From: Comamonadaceae bacterium PBBC1
GTDB taxonomy: Bacteria; Pseudomonadota; Gammaproteobacteria; Burkholderiales; Burkholderiaceae_C
Direction of reading: 5' to 3'
DNA: 64,000 bases
NCBI GenBank assembly: GCA_002256145.1
Contig: NKIP01000009.1
Span: 1-64,000, forward strand
The notes below the pieces were generated by a model. It was not told the DNA's origin. It saw nothing but the letters and a program-made list of their open reading frames with translations, and did no database searches. A program made the translations under genes and the position numbers. Shown piece by piece: positions 17,251 to 26,358 of the stretch (the stretch's first letter is position 1; every line of letters begins with the position of its first letter).

Positions 17251-19335
17251 TCAGTCCAACTGAGCACTGGTGCGCTCCACCAACAGGTTGCCCAGTTTGT
17301 CCACACGGCCTTCAAAGCCCGGCTCCAACCACACGGTCGTATCAGGCTGCTCCAAAATTGCCGGGCCTTGCACCACGGTGCCCACGGGCAGGCTCAAGCG
17401 CTCGTAGCGCTGCGCCGTCCACCATTGGCCTTGGTGGTACACCTGCTGCTCGCCCACCGGGGTGGTACGGCCTTCGCCTTGCGGCGCCAGCACCGCCAAG
17501 TCGAACTTGGGACGCCGTCCGATGCGGGCATAACGCAGGTTCATCACACGGATCACCGGGCCTTGCAGCACGCGGCCAAAGGCGTGCTGGTAAGCCGACT
17601 CAAATGCGGCCAGCAAACCCACCGCATTCAACTGATCGCGCTTCACGGGCACTTGCAGCGTGTGGGTCTGGCCCATGTAGAGCATGTCAAAGCTGATGAC
17701 TTCGTCCACCCGCACAAAATTCACACCGGCAGAATCCAAGCGCACCTGGCAGGCTTCGGCCAAGCCATCCACGCGTTCCAGCAAAGCAGGCCAAGCCACA
17801 TCGGCCAAGGCCACGTTCAAGGTCTGCACCGCGTCGTGGCGCATATCGGCCATCACGCAGCCCAGCGCCGAGGTCACGCCCGGGTAACGCGGCACGATGC
17901 CGGTGGTCACGCCCACCTCGCGCATCATGGCGCAGACATGCAGGCCGCCCCCTCCGCCAAAGGGCATGTAGGCGAACTGGCGCGGATCGTGGCCGCGCTC
18001 GATCGACACCACACGGATCGCACCCGCCATGCGGGCATTGGCCACCGTCAAAATCGCCTCGGCTGCCGCCAGCGCCGTCAAACCCAAAGGCTCGGCCACA
18101 TGCTGGGCAATGGCTGTTTCAGACAAGCCCGAATCGAGCTTTTGCAACAAGCCACCACCCAAAGGCCGGTCGGCCGCAATGCGGCCCAGCAGCACATTGG
18201 CATCGGTCACGGTGGGACGAGTGTTGCCGCGCCCATAGCATGCAGGGCCGGGAATGCTGCCGGCCGACTCGGGGCCCACTTGCAGCATGCCACCCGCATC
18301 GACCGAAGCAATCGAGCCGCCACCGGCACCGATGGTCTCGATCTGGATCATGGGCGAGCGCACCACCAAGCCAAACTCGATGGACGTTTGCGCAGCGAGG
18401 GCCGCTTCACCCCCAGCCACCAGCGACACGTCAAACGAGGTGCCGCCGATGTCGCCGGTGATGACGTTCTCAAAACCCGAAGCACGGGCAATCTCGGCGC
18501 AAGCCATCACGCCCGCCGCAGGCCCGGACAGCGCCGTGCGCACCGGCACATCACAAGCGGTCTGGCGCGACATCACGCCACCATTGCTTTGCACGATCAG
18601 CAATTCGCCGCCAAAACCTTGAGCACGCAAATCGCCATCGAGGCGCTGTAAATAGCTGCCCACAACGGGCTGCAAAGCGGCGTTGAGGGTTGCGGTGGAG
18701 CAGCGCTCGAACTCACGGATCTCGGGCAGCACTTCGCTGGCCGCCGTCACATAGCTGTTGGGCCAGATTTCGCGCACGGCCGCCACGGCCGCTTGTTCGT
18801 TGCCGGGATTGGCATAGGCGTGCACAAAAAACACGCACACCGCCTCACAGCCTTCGGCCAGCAGGGCGCGGGCCTGTTCGCGCACCTGGTCCAGGTTCAC
18901 AGGCGTGTGCAACTGGCCATCGGCCAACACGCGCTCGTCCACCTCCAGCCGCCAGGCACGCGGCACCACCGGGGTGTAGCTGCCGCGCAGGCCCCAGGTT
19001 TGTGGGCGGTCGCGGCGGCGCATCTCCAGCACGTCGCGAAAGCCGCGTGTGGTGATGATGCCGGTGCGGGCGATTTTGCGTTCCAACAAAGCGTTGGTGC
19101 CCACTGTCGTGCCGTGCACGATGGTGGCGATCTCTTTGGCGCCATCGGCCCCGGTGTTGCCGGTCACTTTGGCGATGCCGTTCATGAAACCGCGGGCTTC
19201 TTCACCCCGGGTCGACGGCACCTTGACGATGCGGGCCTGGCCGGTTTTTTCGTCCAGCACAAACAGGTCGGTGAACGTACCGCCCACGTCCACACCCACC
19301 ACCCAATGCGGCTGATTCACTGCTGCCTCGCTCAT
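17251..19335 (-). CDS. hyuA: HyuA: hydantoinase A / oxoprolinase family subunit
   Basis: 694 aa, normal for HyuA (about 680-720). The N-terminus VVGVDVGGTFTDLFVLDEKTG is the ASKHA-type ATP site, followed by HGTTVGTNALLERKIARTGIITTRGFRDVLEMRRRDRP and the central block ITGDIGGTSFDVSLVAGG. The family includes 5-oxoprolinase, N-methylhydantoinase, caprolactamase and acetone/acetophenone carboxylases: ATP-driven opening or carboxylation of lactam, imide or ketone carbonyls. The gene overlaps hyuB by 4 nt. The exact substrate cannot be assigned from the sequence; the context points to a cyclic imide or hydantoin. Confidence 0.93.
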   Translation of the reverse strand: MSEAAVNQPHWVVGVDVGGTFTDLFVLDEKTGQARIVKVPSTRGEEARGFMNGIAKVTGNTGADGAKEIATIVHGTTVGTNALLERKIARTGIITTRGFRDVLEMRRRDRPQTWGLRGSYTPVVPRAWRLEVDERVLADGQLHTPVNLDQVREQARALLAEGCEAVCVFFVHAYANPGNEQAAVAAVREIWPNSYVTAASEVLPEIREFERCSTATLNAALQPVVGSYLQRLDGDLRAQGFGGELLIVQSNGGVMSRQTACDVPVRTALSGPAAGVMACAEIARASGFENVITGDIGGTSFDVSLVAGGEAALAAQTSIEFGLVVRSPMIQIETIGAGGGSIASVDAGGMLQVGPESAGSIPGPACYGRGNTRPTVTDANVLLGRIAADRPLGGGLLQKLDSGLSETAIAQHVAEPLGLTALAAAEAILTVANARMAGAIRVVSIERGHDPRQFAYMPFGGGGGLHVCAMMREVGVTTGIVPRYPGVTSALGCVMADMRHDAVQTLNVALADVAWPALLERVDGLAEACQVRLDSAGVNFVRVDEVISFDMLYMGQTHTLQVPVKRDQLNAVGLLAAFESAYQHAFGRVLQGPVIRVMNLRYARIGRRPKFDLAVLAPQGEGRTTPVGEQQVYHQGQWWTAQRYERLSLPVGTVVQGPAILEQPDTTVWLEPGFEGRVDKLGNLLVERTSAQLD

Positions 19336-21029
19336 GCTTGTTCCTTGGTGTAACCCAGTGCGCTGTCTTTGGCACGGTCTTGTTCCGATCGCTCAGCGGG
19401 CGATCCCCAGCCGCCGCCGCCCGGGGTTTGCAGGCGCACGCGGTCGCCTTTTTTCAGGTGGATGCCCAACATCTTGGACACCATGGGTGGCGTCTTCCAT
19501 TCGCCGTTTTGGCAATACTCGAACACGTTGGGCAAAGCAGGCTTGCCGCCGTGGATGCCCTTGGGCGCAGACTTGCCGCGCTCACCAAAAATGAAGGCCT
19601 CGGCGCTGTCTTCGAGCAATTCGATCTCGTAGATCGCACCCAAACCGCCCCGGTGCTGACCATCGCCGCCCGAGCCGGGGCGCAAGGCCCACTGCGTGAA
19701 GCGCACAGGGTAGGCCGCTTCCAAAATTTCCATCGGCGGAATCGTGGCCGTCGAGATCGGCGCATTGCCGTGTGACAGGCCGTCGCCATCCGAATGGCCG
19801 CCATGCCCGCCACCGAAGAAGCTGAACATCACCCAACGCTGACCCTTGCGCTTGTCGTCGGTGCGGTGTCCTGCAATCGACAAGGCGTTGATGGTGCCGT
19901 AGGCGTGGGCCACGGCCCGCTGCGGGTCGGCCAGGGCCGTGGCGCTGAAGATCACGTCGATCATGCGCAAAATCGTTTCGGTGTAGCCACCCACCGGGCG
20001 CGGACGCGAGGCACTGATGACCAGCCCGTCGGGGATCACAAAGTCCACCGCATCGAGCACACCCGCGTTGGCGGGCACATCGGGGAACACGTGCTTCAAG
20101 GCCACATAACAAGCAGCGACTGCCGTGGCGCGTGAGATGTTCACCGGCCCGGCGCATTGCGCCGAGGTGCGTGAAAAGTCCAGCGTCAAACGGTCACCGG
20201 CCACCGTCATGTCGAGCGCAATCGTCAGCAGCTCGTCTTTCACGCCGTCGTTGTCCAGCACGTCTTCAAAGCTGTAGCGGCCATCGGGCAGGCTGGTGAT
20301 GTGCGAGCGCATCAAGCGCACAGCGCGGGTGCGCAGCTCCACCAGGGCCTGCGCCACTTTGGCATCGCCGTATTCATCGAGCAAGCCGTCAAGACGGCGT
20401 GCGCCCAATTCGAGTGCGGCCAGCTGACCATTCAAGTCGCCCCACAGGCTGTCGGGCAAGCGGGTGTTGGCCCGCAAAATGGCCAGCACATCGTCGTCCA
20501 GCGCACCGCCGCGCAAGATGCGCACCGGCGGGATCTGCACCGCTTCTTGCCAGCACTCGGTCGCCGCTGGGTTGTAGTTGCCAGGCACCGCGCCGCCCAC
20601 ATCGTGCCAGTGCGCGGCCGATGCGAGAAAGCAATACAGCTGGCCGTTGCGAAAGCAGGGCTTGACCAGCTTGAAGTCGTTGGCGTGTGTGCCGCCTTCG
20701 TAGGGGTCGTTGAACAGCCACACATCGCCCGGCTGCATGCCGCCGCGTTCAGCCGCCACGCGCATGGCCGCCCGCACGGCAAAAGCCATCGCCCCCACAA
20801 ACACGGGCAGGCCCGACTTGCCCTGGATCAGGGTGTCGCCGGTGATGGCGTCGTACAAGCCGTGGCAAGCGTCATGCGCCTCGGCAATGATGGGGTTGAA
20901 GGCGCTGCGGTACAGCGTCGCGTCCATCTCGTCGGCAATTTGCTCCAAACGGCCGCGCAGCACGGCCAATGTCACGGGGTCCATGACGGGGTCCATCACA
21001 GGTTCGATTACACGTTCAGTCGGATTCAT
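19332..21029 (-). CDS. hyuB: HyuB: hydantoinase B / oxoprolinase family subunit
   Basis: 565 aa. Typical HyuB features: DPVTLAVLRGRLEQIADEMDATLYRSAFNPIIAEAHDACHGLYDA, GDVWLFNDPYEGGTHANDFKLVKPCF, LDFSRTSAQCAGPVNISRATA, and the glycine-rich tail RLQTPGGGGWGSP. HyuB is the catalytic partner of HyuA; together they form the ATP-dependent amidohydrolase or carboxylase. Near the start MDPVMDP is a small in-frame duplication. ATGA overlaps on both sides (LeuD-like gene upstream, hyuA downstream) show obligate co-translation. Confidence 0.94.
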   Translation of the reverse strand: MNPTERVIEPVMDPVMDPVTLAVLRGRLEQIADEMDATLYRSAFNPIIAEAHDACHGLYDAITGDTLIQGKSGLPVFVGAMAFAVRAAMRVAAERGGMQPGDVWLFNDPYEGGTHANDFKLVKPCFRNGQLYCFLASAAHWHDVGGAVPGNYNPAATECWQEAVQIPPVRILRGGALDDDVLAILRANTRLPDSLWGDLNGQLAALELGARRLDGLLDEYGDAKVAQALVELRTRAVRLMRSHITSLPDGRYSFEDVLDNDGVKDELLTIALDMTVAGDRLTLDFSRTSAQCAGPVNISRATAVAACYVALKHVFPDVPANAGVLDAVDFVIPDGLVISASRPRPVGGYTETILRMIDVIFSATALADPQRAVAHAYGTINALSIAGHRTDDKRKGQRWVMFSFFGGGHGGHSDGDGLSHGNAPISTATIPPMEILEAAYPVRFTQWALRPGSGGDGQHRGGLGAIYEIELLEDSAEAFIFGERGKSAPKGIHGGKPALPNVFEYCQNGEWKTPPMVSKMLGIHLKKGDRVRLQTPGGGGWGSPAERSEQDRAKDSALGYTKEQA

Positions 21030-21529
21030 GCGGGCTTTCTTTGTTTGAGCAGGTGCAACAAGCCCCCTGCATCGACCATGTCCATCAAAAATTCAGGGAT
21101 AGCGGCGCAGGCCAAGCGCTGACCATTGGCGCGAATCACCACCGGGGTGTCGCCCTCAAACGTCACACCCACACGCTCGCCCTCTTCGATCTTGTCGGCG
21201 TCTGAGCAGGTCAAGAGCAGCAGGCCCAAGTTGAAGGCGTTGCGGAAATACAAGCCGCTGTAAGACGGTGCAATCACCGCCGCCAGACCCAGGTGCCGCA
21301 GCACACCGGCCGCCTGTTCGCGCGATGAGCCGATGCCAAAGTTGGCCCCGGCCACGATCACATCGCCCTCGCGCACACCGGATGCGAAGTCTGTGCGCAC
21401 CGCCTCCAGGCAATGCCAGCCGATCACTTCCAGGCCATGCTTCATGTAAGCACCGGGGGCCAGCGCATCGGTGTCCACGTCGGCACCGAGCCGCCACACC
21501 CGTGCGTTGTCAAATGTACGGTTTGTCAT
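21026..21529 (-). CDS. LeuD-like hydratase small subunit
   Basis: 167 aa, an aconitase-swivel domain: VWRLGADVDTDALAPGAYM and the hallmark GANFGIGSSREQAAGVLRHLG, then YFRNAFNLGLLLL. Bacterial leucine-pathway LeuD is about 200-215 aa; this shorter form matches archaeal-type LeuD, homoaconitase and dimethylmaleate hydratase (DmdB) small subunits. Being inside a hyu operon, it most likely hydrates or isomerises a maleate/malate-type catabolic intermediate and not isopropylmalate. Overlaps the large-subunit stop and hyuB start by 4 nt each. Confidence 0.88.
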   Translation of the reverse strand: MTNRTFDNARVWRLGADVDTDALAPGAYMKHGLEVIGWHCLEAVRTDFASGVREGDVIVAGANFGIGSSREQAAGVLRHLGLAAVIAPSYSGLYFRNAFNLGLLLLTCSDADKIEEGERVGVTFEGDTPVVIRANGQRLACAAIPEFLMDMVDAGGLLHLLKQRKPA

Positions 21530-22812
21530 ACCAGCACCTCGCGTGCATCGCTGATGCGTCCGCGCAAAGCCGAGGCTGCCACGGTGTAAGGCGAAGCCAA
21601 ATACACGTTCACGCTGGCCGGGCCCATGCGGCCTTTGAAGTTACGAGCGGTGGTGGAGATCACGGTGGAGCCTTCAGGGAAAGTCGCGCCATAGCCCGCA
21701 CACGCGCCGCAGCTGTTGGGCAGCACCGTGGCCCCGGCGTCCAGCAAGGTTTGCATCACGCCTTCTTGTGTGGCCTGCGCTTGTTCGCGGGCGCTGGCGG
21801 GTGCGACCATGAGCTGCACACCTGCGGCCACGCGCTGGCCCTTGAGCACCGAAGCGGCGGCGCGAAGGTCTTCGAGCTTGGCACCGGTGCAAGCGCCAAT
21901 GTAGGCAATGTTCGGCAGCACGTCGGCAAACTCGGCCACATCCCGTGTGTTGGCAGGGCTGTGCGGCGCAGCCACCTGGGGGCTGAGGCTGCTCGCATCA
22001 AAGCTGTGCTGTTCAAAATCGGCATCTTCATCGGTGTGCCAGTGCTCGGCCCCCACCAGATGTTCAGGCAACACGCCAATGCCGCGCAGGTAGTTCAAGG
22101 TGGTCTCGTCTGCCGCGATCAAGCCGGCTTGCGCCCCCATCTCGGCGCTCATGTTCGACAGCGTCATGCGCTCGGCCATGCTCAGTGCCTGCACCGCAGG
22201 CCCTGCAAACTCCACCGCCTGGTATTGCCCGCCATTCATGCCAAAGCGCCCGACCATGTGCAGCATCATGTCTTTGGCCGACACGCCATGTTGCAGCCGG
22301 CCCGACCAGTGCATGCGCAAGGTGCGCGGCACCTGCACCCAAATTTGGCCAGTCACACACACCCCCAGCATTTCGGTCGCACCGATGCCGAACATGTAGC
22401 AACCAAAAGCTCCCCCCGTGGGCGAATGGGAGTCACCCCCCACACAAAACATGCCGGGCTTCAAGTGGCCCCGCTCGGGCAGCACCACATGGCAAATGCC
22501 CTCGCTGTCGATCACATGCGGCAGCTGCCATTGTTTGGCCGTGTCGCGGGTGATCTGGACGATGTTTTGCGCATCGGCATCTTGTGCGGGCACATAGTGG
22601 TCCAGCACCAGCACCACTTTGTTTTTGTCCCAAATCTCGGCCCCCAGTTCGTCGAGCATGGGCTTCAAGCGGCGCGGGCCGGACGAGTCGTGGAACATGG
22701 CCAGATCGACCTTGCAGGTGACCACCTCACCCACGGCCACATGGCTGCGGCCAGCGGCGCGGGCGATGAGTTTTTGCGCCAGGGTTTGGGGCTGAAAAAT
22801 GCGGGTGTTCAT
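21526..22812 (-). CDS. LeuC-like hydratase large subunit ([4Fe-4S])
   Basis: 428 aa from ATG 22812, which overlaps the upstream stop (ATGA). Aconitase-family features: QPQTLAQKLIARAAG, DHYVPAQDADAQN, GGDSHSPTGGAFG, and the three cluster cysteines in YIGACTGAKLEDLRAA and PNSCGACAGYG. It is shorter than leucine-pathway LeuC (about 465 aa) and matches the archaeal/DmdA-type size class, as does its small partner. The family uses a labile [4Fe-4S] cluster to hydrate or dehydrate hydroxy acids. Probable activity: hydration of a substituted maleate to a malate. The substrate is inferred only from context. Confidence 0.88.
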   Translation of the reverse strand: MNTRIFQPQTLAQKLIARAAGRSHVAVGEVVTCKVDLAMFHDSSGPRRLKPMLDELGAEIWDKNKVVLVLDHYVPAQDADAQNIVQITRDTAKQWQLPHVIDSEGICHVVLPERGHLKPGMFCVGGDSHSPTGGAFGCYMFGIGATEMLGVCVTGQIWVQVPRTLRMHWSGRLQHGVSAKDMMLHMVGRFGMNGGQYQAVEFAGPAVQALSMAERMTLSNMSAEMGAQAGLIAADETTLNYLRGIGVLPEHLVGAEHWHTDEDADFEQHSFDASSLSPQVAAPHSPANTRDVAEFADVLPNIAYIGACTGAKLEDLRAAASVLKGQRVAAGVQLMVAPASAREQAQATQEGVMQTLLDAGATVLPNSCGACAGYGATFPEGSTVISTTARNFKGRMGPASVNVYLASPYTVAASALRGRISDAREVLV

Positions 22813-23801
22813 TCGGGCTTGGCTCCTGCGTACTGCACCACCGCCCGCCAACGCACGATTTCGCTGTCGACAAAGCGGGCAAACTCCTCTGGGCTGTTGC
22901 CCACGGGCGTGGCACCTTCATGCTCGATGCGGCGCTTGACCTCGGGCGACTGCACGGCTGCGCGGGCGGCATCGGCCAAACGGCGTGTCAATTCGGGGCT
23001 CATGCGGCCCGGGCCAAACAAACCAAACCAAGCGCTCGACTCGTAACCGGGCAAGCTCTCGCCAATGGCGGGGACTTGGGGAAATGCGGGCAGACGCTTG
23101 GCGCTGGTCACCCCCAAGGCCTTGAGCTTGCCGGCCTTGATGTGCGCTTGCACATTCCCAATGGCGGCGAACATCAAATCGACTTGTCCAGCCAGCACGT
23201 CTTGCACCGCAGGCGCTGTGCCCCGGTAGGGGATGTTCACGATGTACACGCCCGACTGCATCTTGAAGGCGTCACCGGCCATGTGCAGAGAAGAGCCCAA
23301 TGCGCCAATCGCAAAGTTCAGCTGTCCCGGCTTGGACTTGGCCAGCGAGATCAATTCCTTGACGTTGTTGGCCGCCACCTTGGGGTGCGCCACCAGAATG
23401 GATGGCGAAATCGACACCATCGTCAAGGGCGTGAAGTCTTTCACCGGGTCAAAAGGCAAGCTGGGGTAGAGCGAGGCGTTGATGGCGTGGCTGGTGAAGC
23501 TCATGAGCAGCGTGTTGCCATCGGGCGCGGCCTTGGCCACAGCGTCTGCGGCCAAATTGCCACCCGCGCCGGGCTTGTTTTCGACCACCACGGTGCGGCC
23601 CATCTGCATGCCCAAAACTTGCGCCAGCGTGCGGGCCATGGTGTCGGTGGTGCCGCCTGCTGGGGCACCTACCAGAATTTTGATCGGCGGATGCGTTTGG
23701 GCTTGCGCCCAGCCTGCTCCGCCCAAACAAAGCAAGGCTGCCATCAAAACCCAGGCTCTGCGTCCAGTGATCGGACCGCCGGTCATGGGGGTGCGTGTCA
23801 T
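22809..23801 (-). CDS. Bug-family periplasmic binding protein (TTT type)
   Basis: 330 aa from ATG 23801; a TTG seven codons earlier is possible. Signal sequence AWVLMAALLCLGGAGWAQAQ, then PIKILVGAPAGGTTDTMARTLAQVLG and VVENKPGAGGNLAADAVAKA, typical of Bug receptors. Located between livF and the LeuC-like gene inside one transcription unit, so it likely delivers or senses the same substrate or its acid product. No TctA/TctB genes are nearby. It makes this cluster unusual in having two different receptor types (Liv and Bug). Confidence 0.92.
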   Translation of the reverse strand: MTRTPMTGGPITGRRAWVLMAALLCLGGAGWAQAQTHPPIKILVGAPAGGTTDTMARTLAQVLGMQMGRTVVVENKPGAGGNLAADAVAKAAPDGNTLLMSFTSHAINASLYPSLPFDPVKDFTPLTMVSISPSILVAHPKVAANNVKELISLAKSKPGQLNFAIGALGSSLHMAGDAFKMQSGVYIVNIPYRGTAPAVQDVLAGQVDLMFAAIGNVQAHIKAGKLKALGVTSAKRLPAFPQVPAIGESLPGYESSAWFGLFGPGRMSPELTRRLADAARAAVQSPEVKRRIEHEGATPVGNSPEEFARFVDSEIVRWRAVVQYAGAKPE

Positions 23802-23900
23802 AAAAAGATTATCCGTGTCCAAAATTCAGTCCCAACGAGGCGGTTCAGCATCTGGTGAAGGGGTCAGGGTGGCCCAAGCATCTGGCCATGGCGTTCTTCC

Positions 23901-24611
23901 TTACATGCCCAAATAAGCTTGCCTGAGGGTGTCGCTGGCCAACAACTCAGACGGAGTGCCAGAAAAACGGATCTGCCCGTTTTCCATCACATACGCCCGA
24001 TCGGCGATGTCCAGCGACTGCCCCACGTTTTGCTCCACCAGCAAGATCGCCAGGCCGCTGCTGCGCAGCTGCGAGATCAGGCCAAACATTTCTTCCACCA
24101 ACAGCGGCGACAAACCCAGCGAGGGCTCGTCCAGAATCAGCAAGCGCGGCTCGGCCATCAGGCCCCGGCCAATGGCCAGCATCTGCTGCTCGCCACCGCT
24201 CAAAGTGCCGGCCAACTGGGCCACGCGCTCTTTCAGCCGCGGAAATGTTTCGTAGACCTTGTCCAGGTTTTGCTGCTTGCGCTCACGGCCCCGGGTGAAG
24301 GCGCCCAGCTCCAGGTTCTCGTGCACGCTCAGATTGGGGAAGACCTTGCGGCCTTCGGGCACCTGGATCAAGCCGTGTTGGACCACCTGGCGCGAATGCA
24401 ACCCCGTGATGTCTTGCCCATCAAACCCCACTTGCCCCCCACGCGTGGCCACCAAGCCGCTGAGCGTGAGGTTGAGCGTGGTCTTGCCCGCGCCGTTGCT
24501 GCCGAGCAGCGCCACCAGCTCACCCGGCATGACCTGCAGGTCCACCCCCCGCAAAACCTCGACCACGCCGTAGCCGGATTTGAGGCCCTGCACATTCAAC
24601 AAAGCGCTCAT
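23901..24611 (-). CDS. livF: Liv-type ABC transporter ATPase (LivF)
   Basis: 236 aa. Walker A LLGSNGAGKTT, Q-loop region, signature LSGGEQQM, Walker B LLILDEPSLGLSP and the H-loop equivalent; length and ending (SDTLRQAYLGM) match LivF. One of two cytoplasmic ATPases of the branched-chain amino acid/amide/urea ABC family. ATGA overlap with livG. A 99-nt gap separates it from the following Bug gene, the largest gap inside the operon. Confidence 0.95.
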   Translation of the reverse strand: MSALLNVQGLKSGYGVVEVLRGVDLQVMPGELVALLGSNGAGKTTLNLTLSGLVATRGGQVGFDGQDITGLHSRQVVQHGLIQVPEGRKVFPNLSVHENLELGAFTRGRERKQQNLDKVYETFPRLKERVAQLAGTLSGGEQQMLAIGRGLMAEPRLLILDEPSLGLSPLLVEEMFGLISQLRSSGLAILLVEQNVGQSLDIADRAYVMENGQIRFSGTPSELLASDTLRQAYLGM

Positions 24612-25384
24612 GCCTGAATCTCCTGCGCTGCTTTGGCTTGGGCTGCGTTCTTTTGCAAACGCTCGGCCGTGCCGTGGCCCAGATAAGCCTCGACCACGGC
24701 TTTGTTGTTCGTCACCTCAGCGGGTGTGCCTTGGGCAATCAATTGCCCTTGCGCCAGAACCCACACCTCTTGCGCCAGACTCATCACCGCTTGCATGACG
24801 TGCTCGATCATCAACACCGTCACGCCGCTTTGGGCAATGCCTTGCACCACTGGGATCATCTCGGCAATTTCTTGCGGGTTCAGACCTGCCAGCACCTCGT
24901 CCAGGAGCAGCAAGCGCGGACGCGTGGCCAATGCGCGGGCCAGCTCCAGCCGCTTGCGGCCCGCCACCGTCAGGTCGCTGGCCAGCTTGTCGAGCTGGGG
25001 CGTCAAGCCCACTTGGCTCGCCACCGACTCGGCAAACGCCAAAGCTTGGGCGCGGCGCGGCAAATGCAGATGCGCACCCACTGCGATGTTTTCGCGCACC
25101 GTTTGTGCGGCAAAAGGCTGCACGATCTGGAAGGTGCGCGTCAGGCCCATGCGGGCGTTCAGGTGCGGCGGCTGGCCGGTGATGTCCTGGCCTGAAAACA
25201 CCACACGGCCCATGTCGGGCGTCAAAAAGCCCGACATGAGCGCGAACAACGTGGTCTTGCCCGCGCCATTCGGTCCGATCAAGGCACTCAGTCGACCTTC
25301 AGTCACCGACAGACTCACGTTTTGCACGGCCTTCAAGCCGCCAAAGGACTTGCCCACGCCCTCGATTTGCAGCAGCGTGCTCAT
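24608..25384 (-). CDS. livG: Liv-type ABC transporter ATPase (LivG)
   Basis: 258 aa. Walker A LIGPNGAGKTTLF, LivG motif GLTRTFQIVQPF, Walker B LLLLDEVLAGLNP. The ABC signature is the divergent LTVAGRKRLELARAL instead of LSGGQ/LSYGQ; this variant is common in LivG subgroups that serve non-branched-chain substrates. Overlaps livM and livF by 4 nt each. Confidence 0.95.
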   Translation of the reverse strand: MSTLLQIEGVGKSFGGLKAVQNVSLSVTEGRLSALIGPNGAGKTTLFALMSGFLTPDMGRVVFSGQDITGQPPHLNARMGLTRTFQIVQPFAAQTVRENIAVGAHLHLPRRAQALAFAESVASQVGLTPQLDKLASDLTVAGRKRLELARALATRPRLLLLDEVLAGLNPQEIAEMIPVVQGIAQSGVTVLMIEHVMQAVMSLAQEVWVLAQGQLIAQGTPAEVTNNKAVVEAYLGHGTAERLQKNAAQAKAAQEIQA

Positions 25385-26358
25385 GGTTTATCTCCATCTG
25401 TCTTGCTGCCGCGCAAGAATTGCAAAGGGTTTTTGAGCCCCAGGCCAGAAATGCCACGGGGCAAAAACATCACGATCACAATCAGCACCACGCCATAAAT
25501 GACCATGTTGATGCCGGGCAACTGACCAAACAAATTGCGTGTCAGATCAGCCAAAATGTGCAGGCTGACAGCCCCCAGCATTGGCCCCCATAACGTGCCC
25601 AGCCCTCCCACAATCGCGCCCACCAAGGCTTCGACCGAGGTGTGTGAGCCAAAGGCGATGCCCGGGTCGATGTATTGAAACACCTGCACATAAAACGCAC
25701 CGCCTGCGCCCATCAGGCTGCCCGACAACACGGTGGCGATCAGCTTGACACTGAAGGGGTTCACGCCAATGGCGCGGGCCGCGTCTTCGTTGTCACGCAC
25801 GGCCTGCAAATAGGCCCCAAAGCGCGAGTGGCGCAGCCAAGCGGTGATGCACAGCGCCAGCGTGACCAGGCCCAACATGAGCCAAATGAAACCGGCGCGG
25901 CTGCCAAACTGCATGTTGGCGGCCGACTCCTTGAGCGGCAGCATCAGGCCCACACCGGCACCCGTGAAGGGCACCGAGGTGGCCAGGATGCGGAAGACCT
26001 CGGCAAAGGCCAGCGTGACCAGCGCAAAGTAAGAACCCTTGAGCCCATAACGGAACGAGGCCGCGCCCACAAAAGCGCCCACCCCCGCCGCAAAGGCCAT
26101 GGCCAAGGGCAAGGCCAGCCAGGGGCTCAGGCCCCACTGCATTTGCGCAATGGCTTGCACGTAAGCGCCCGTGCCAAAAAACAGCGCATGGCCAAACGAA
26201 AACTGCCCGCCAAAACCGCCCAGCACGTTCCAGGCTTGCGAGAGCAAGCAGGCGTACAAAGCGGTCATGACAAAGTTGAGCATCACGCCCGAGTCGGTGA
26301 GAAAAGGCACCATGCCCACCAACAGCACAAACAGTGCAATGTTGCGAAAGTCTTTCAT
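25381..26358 (-). CDS. livM: Liv-type ABC permease (LivM)
   Basis: 325 aa, about 9-10 membrane helices. LivM signatures: AWNVLGGFGGQFSFGHALFFGTGAYV, RYGLKGSYFALVTLAFAEVFRILA, AIGVNPFSVKLIA and EALVGAIVGGLGTLWGPMLGA. It forms the channel with LivH. ATGA overlap with both neighbours. Confidence 0.95.
   Translation of the reverse strand: MKDFRNIALFVLLVGMVPFLTDSGVMLNFVMTALYACLLSQAWNVLGGFGGQFSFGHALFFGTGAYVQAIAQMQWGLSPWLALPLAMAFAAGVGAFVGAASFRYGLKGSYFALVTLAFAEVFRILATSVPFTGAGVGLMLPLKESAANMQFGSRAGFIWLMLGLVTLALCITAWLRHSRFGAYLQAVRDNEDAARAIGVNPFSVKLIATVLSGSLMGAGGAFYVQVFQYIDPGIAFGSHTSVEALVGAIVGGLGTLWGPMLGAVSLHILADLTRNLFGQLPGINMVIYGVVLIVIVMFLPRGISGLGLKNPLQFLRGSKTDGDKP

Noticed and set aside
21026..22812. 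Housekeeping leucine biosynthesis leuCD
   Set aside because: Both subunits are in the shorter size class, fused by overlaps into a hyu operon and not next to leuB or leuA; a catabolic hydratase is more likely.
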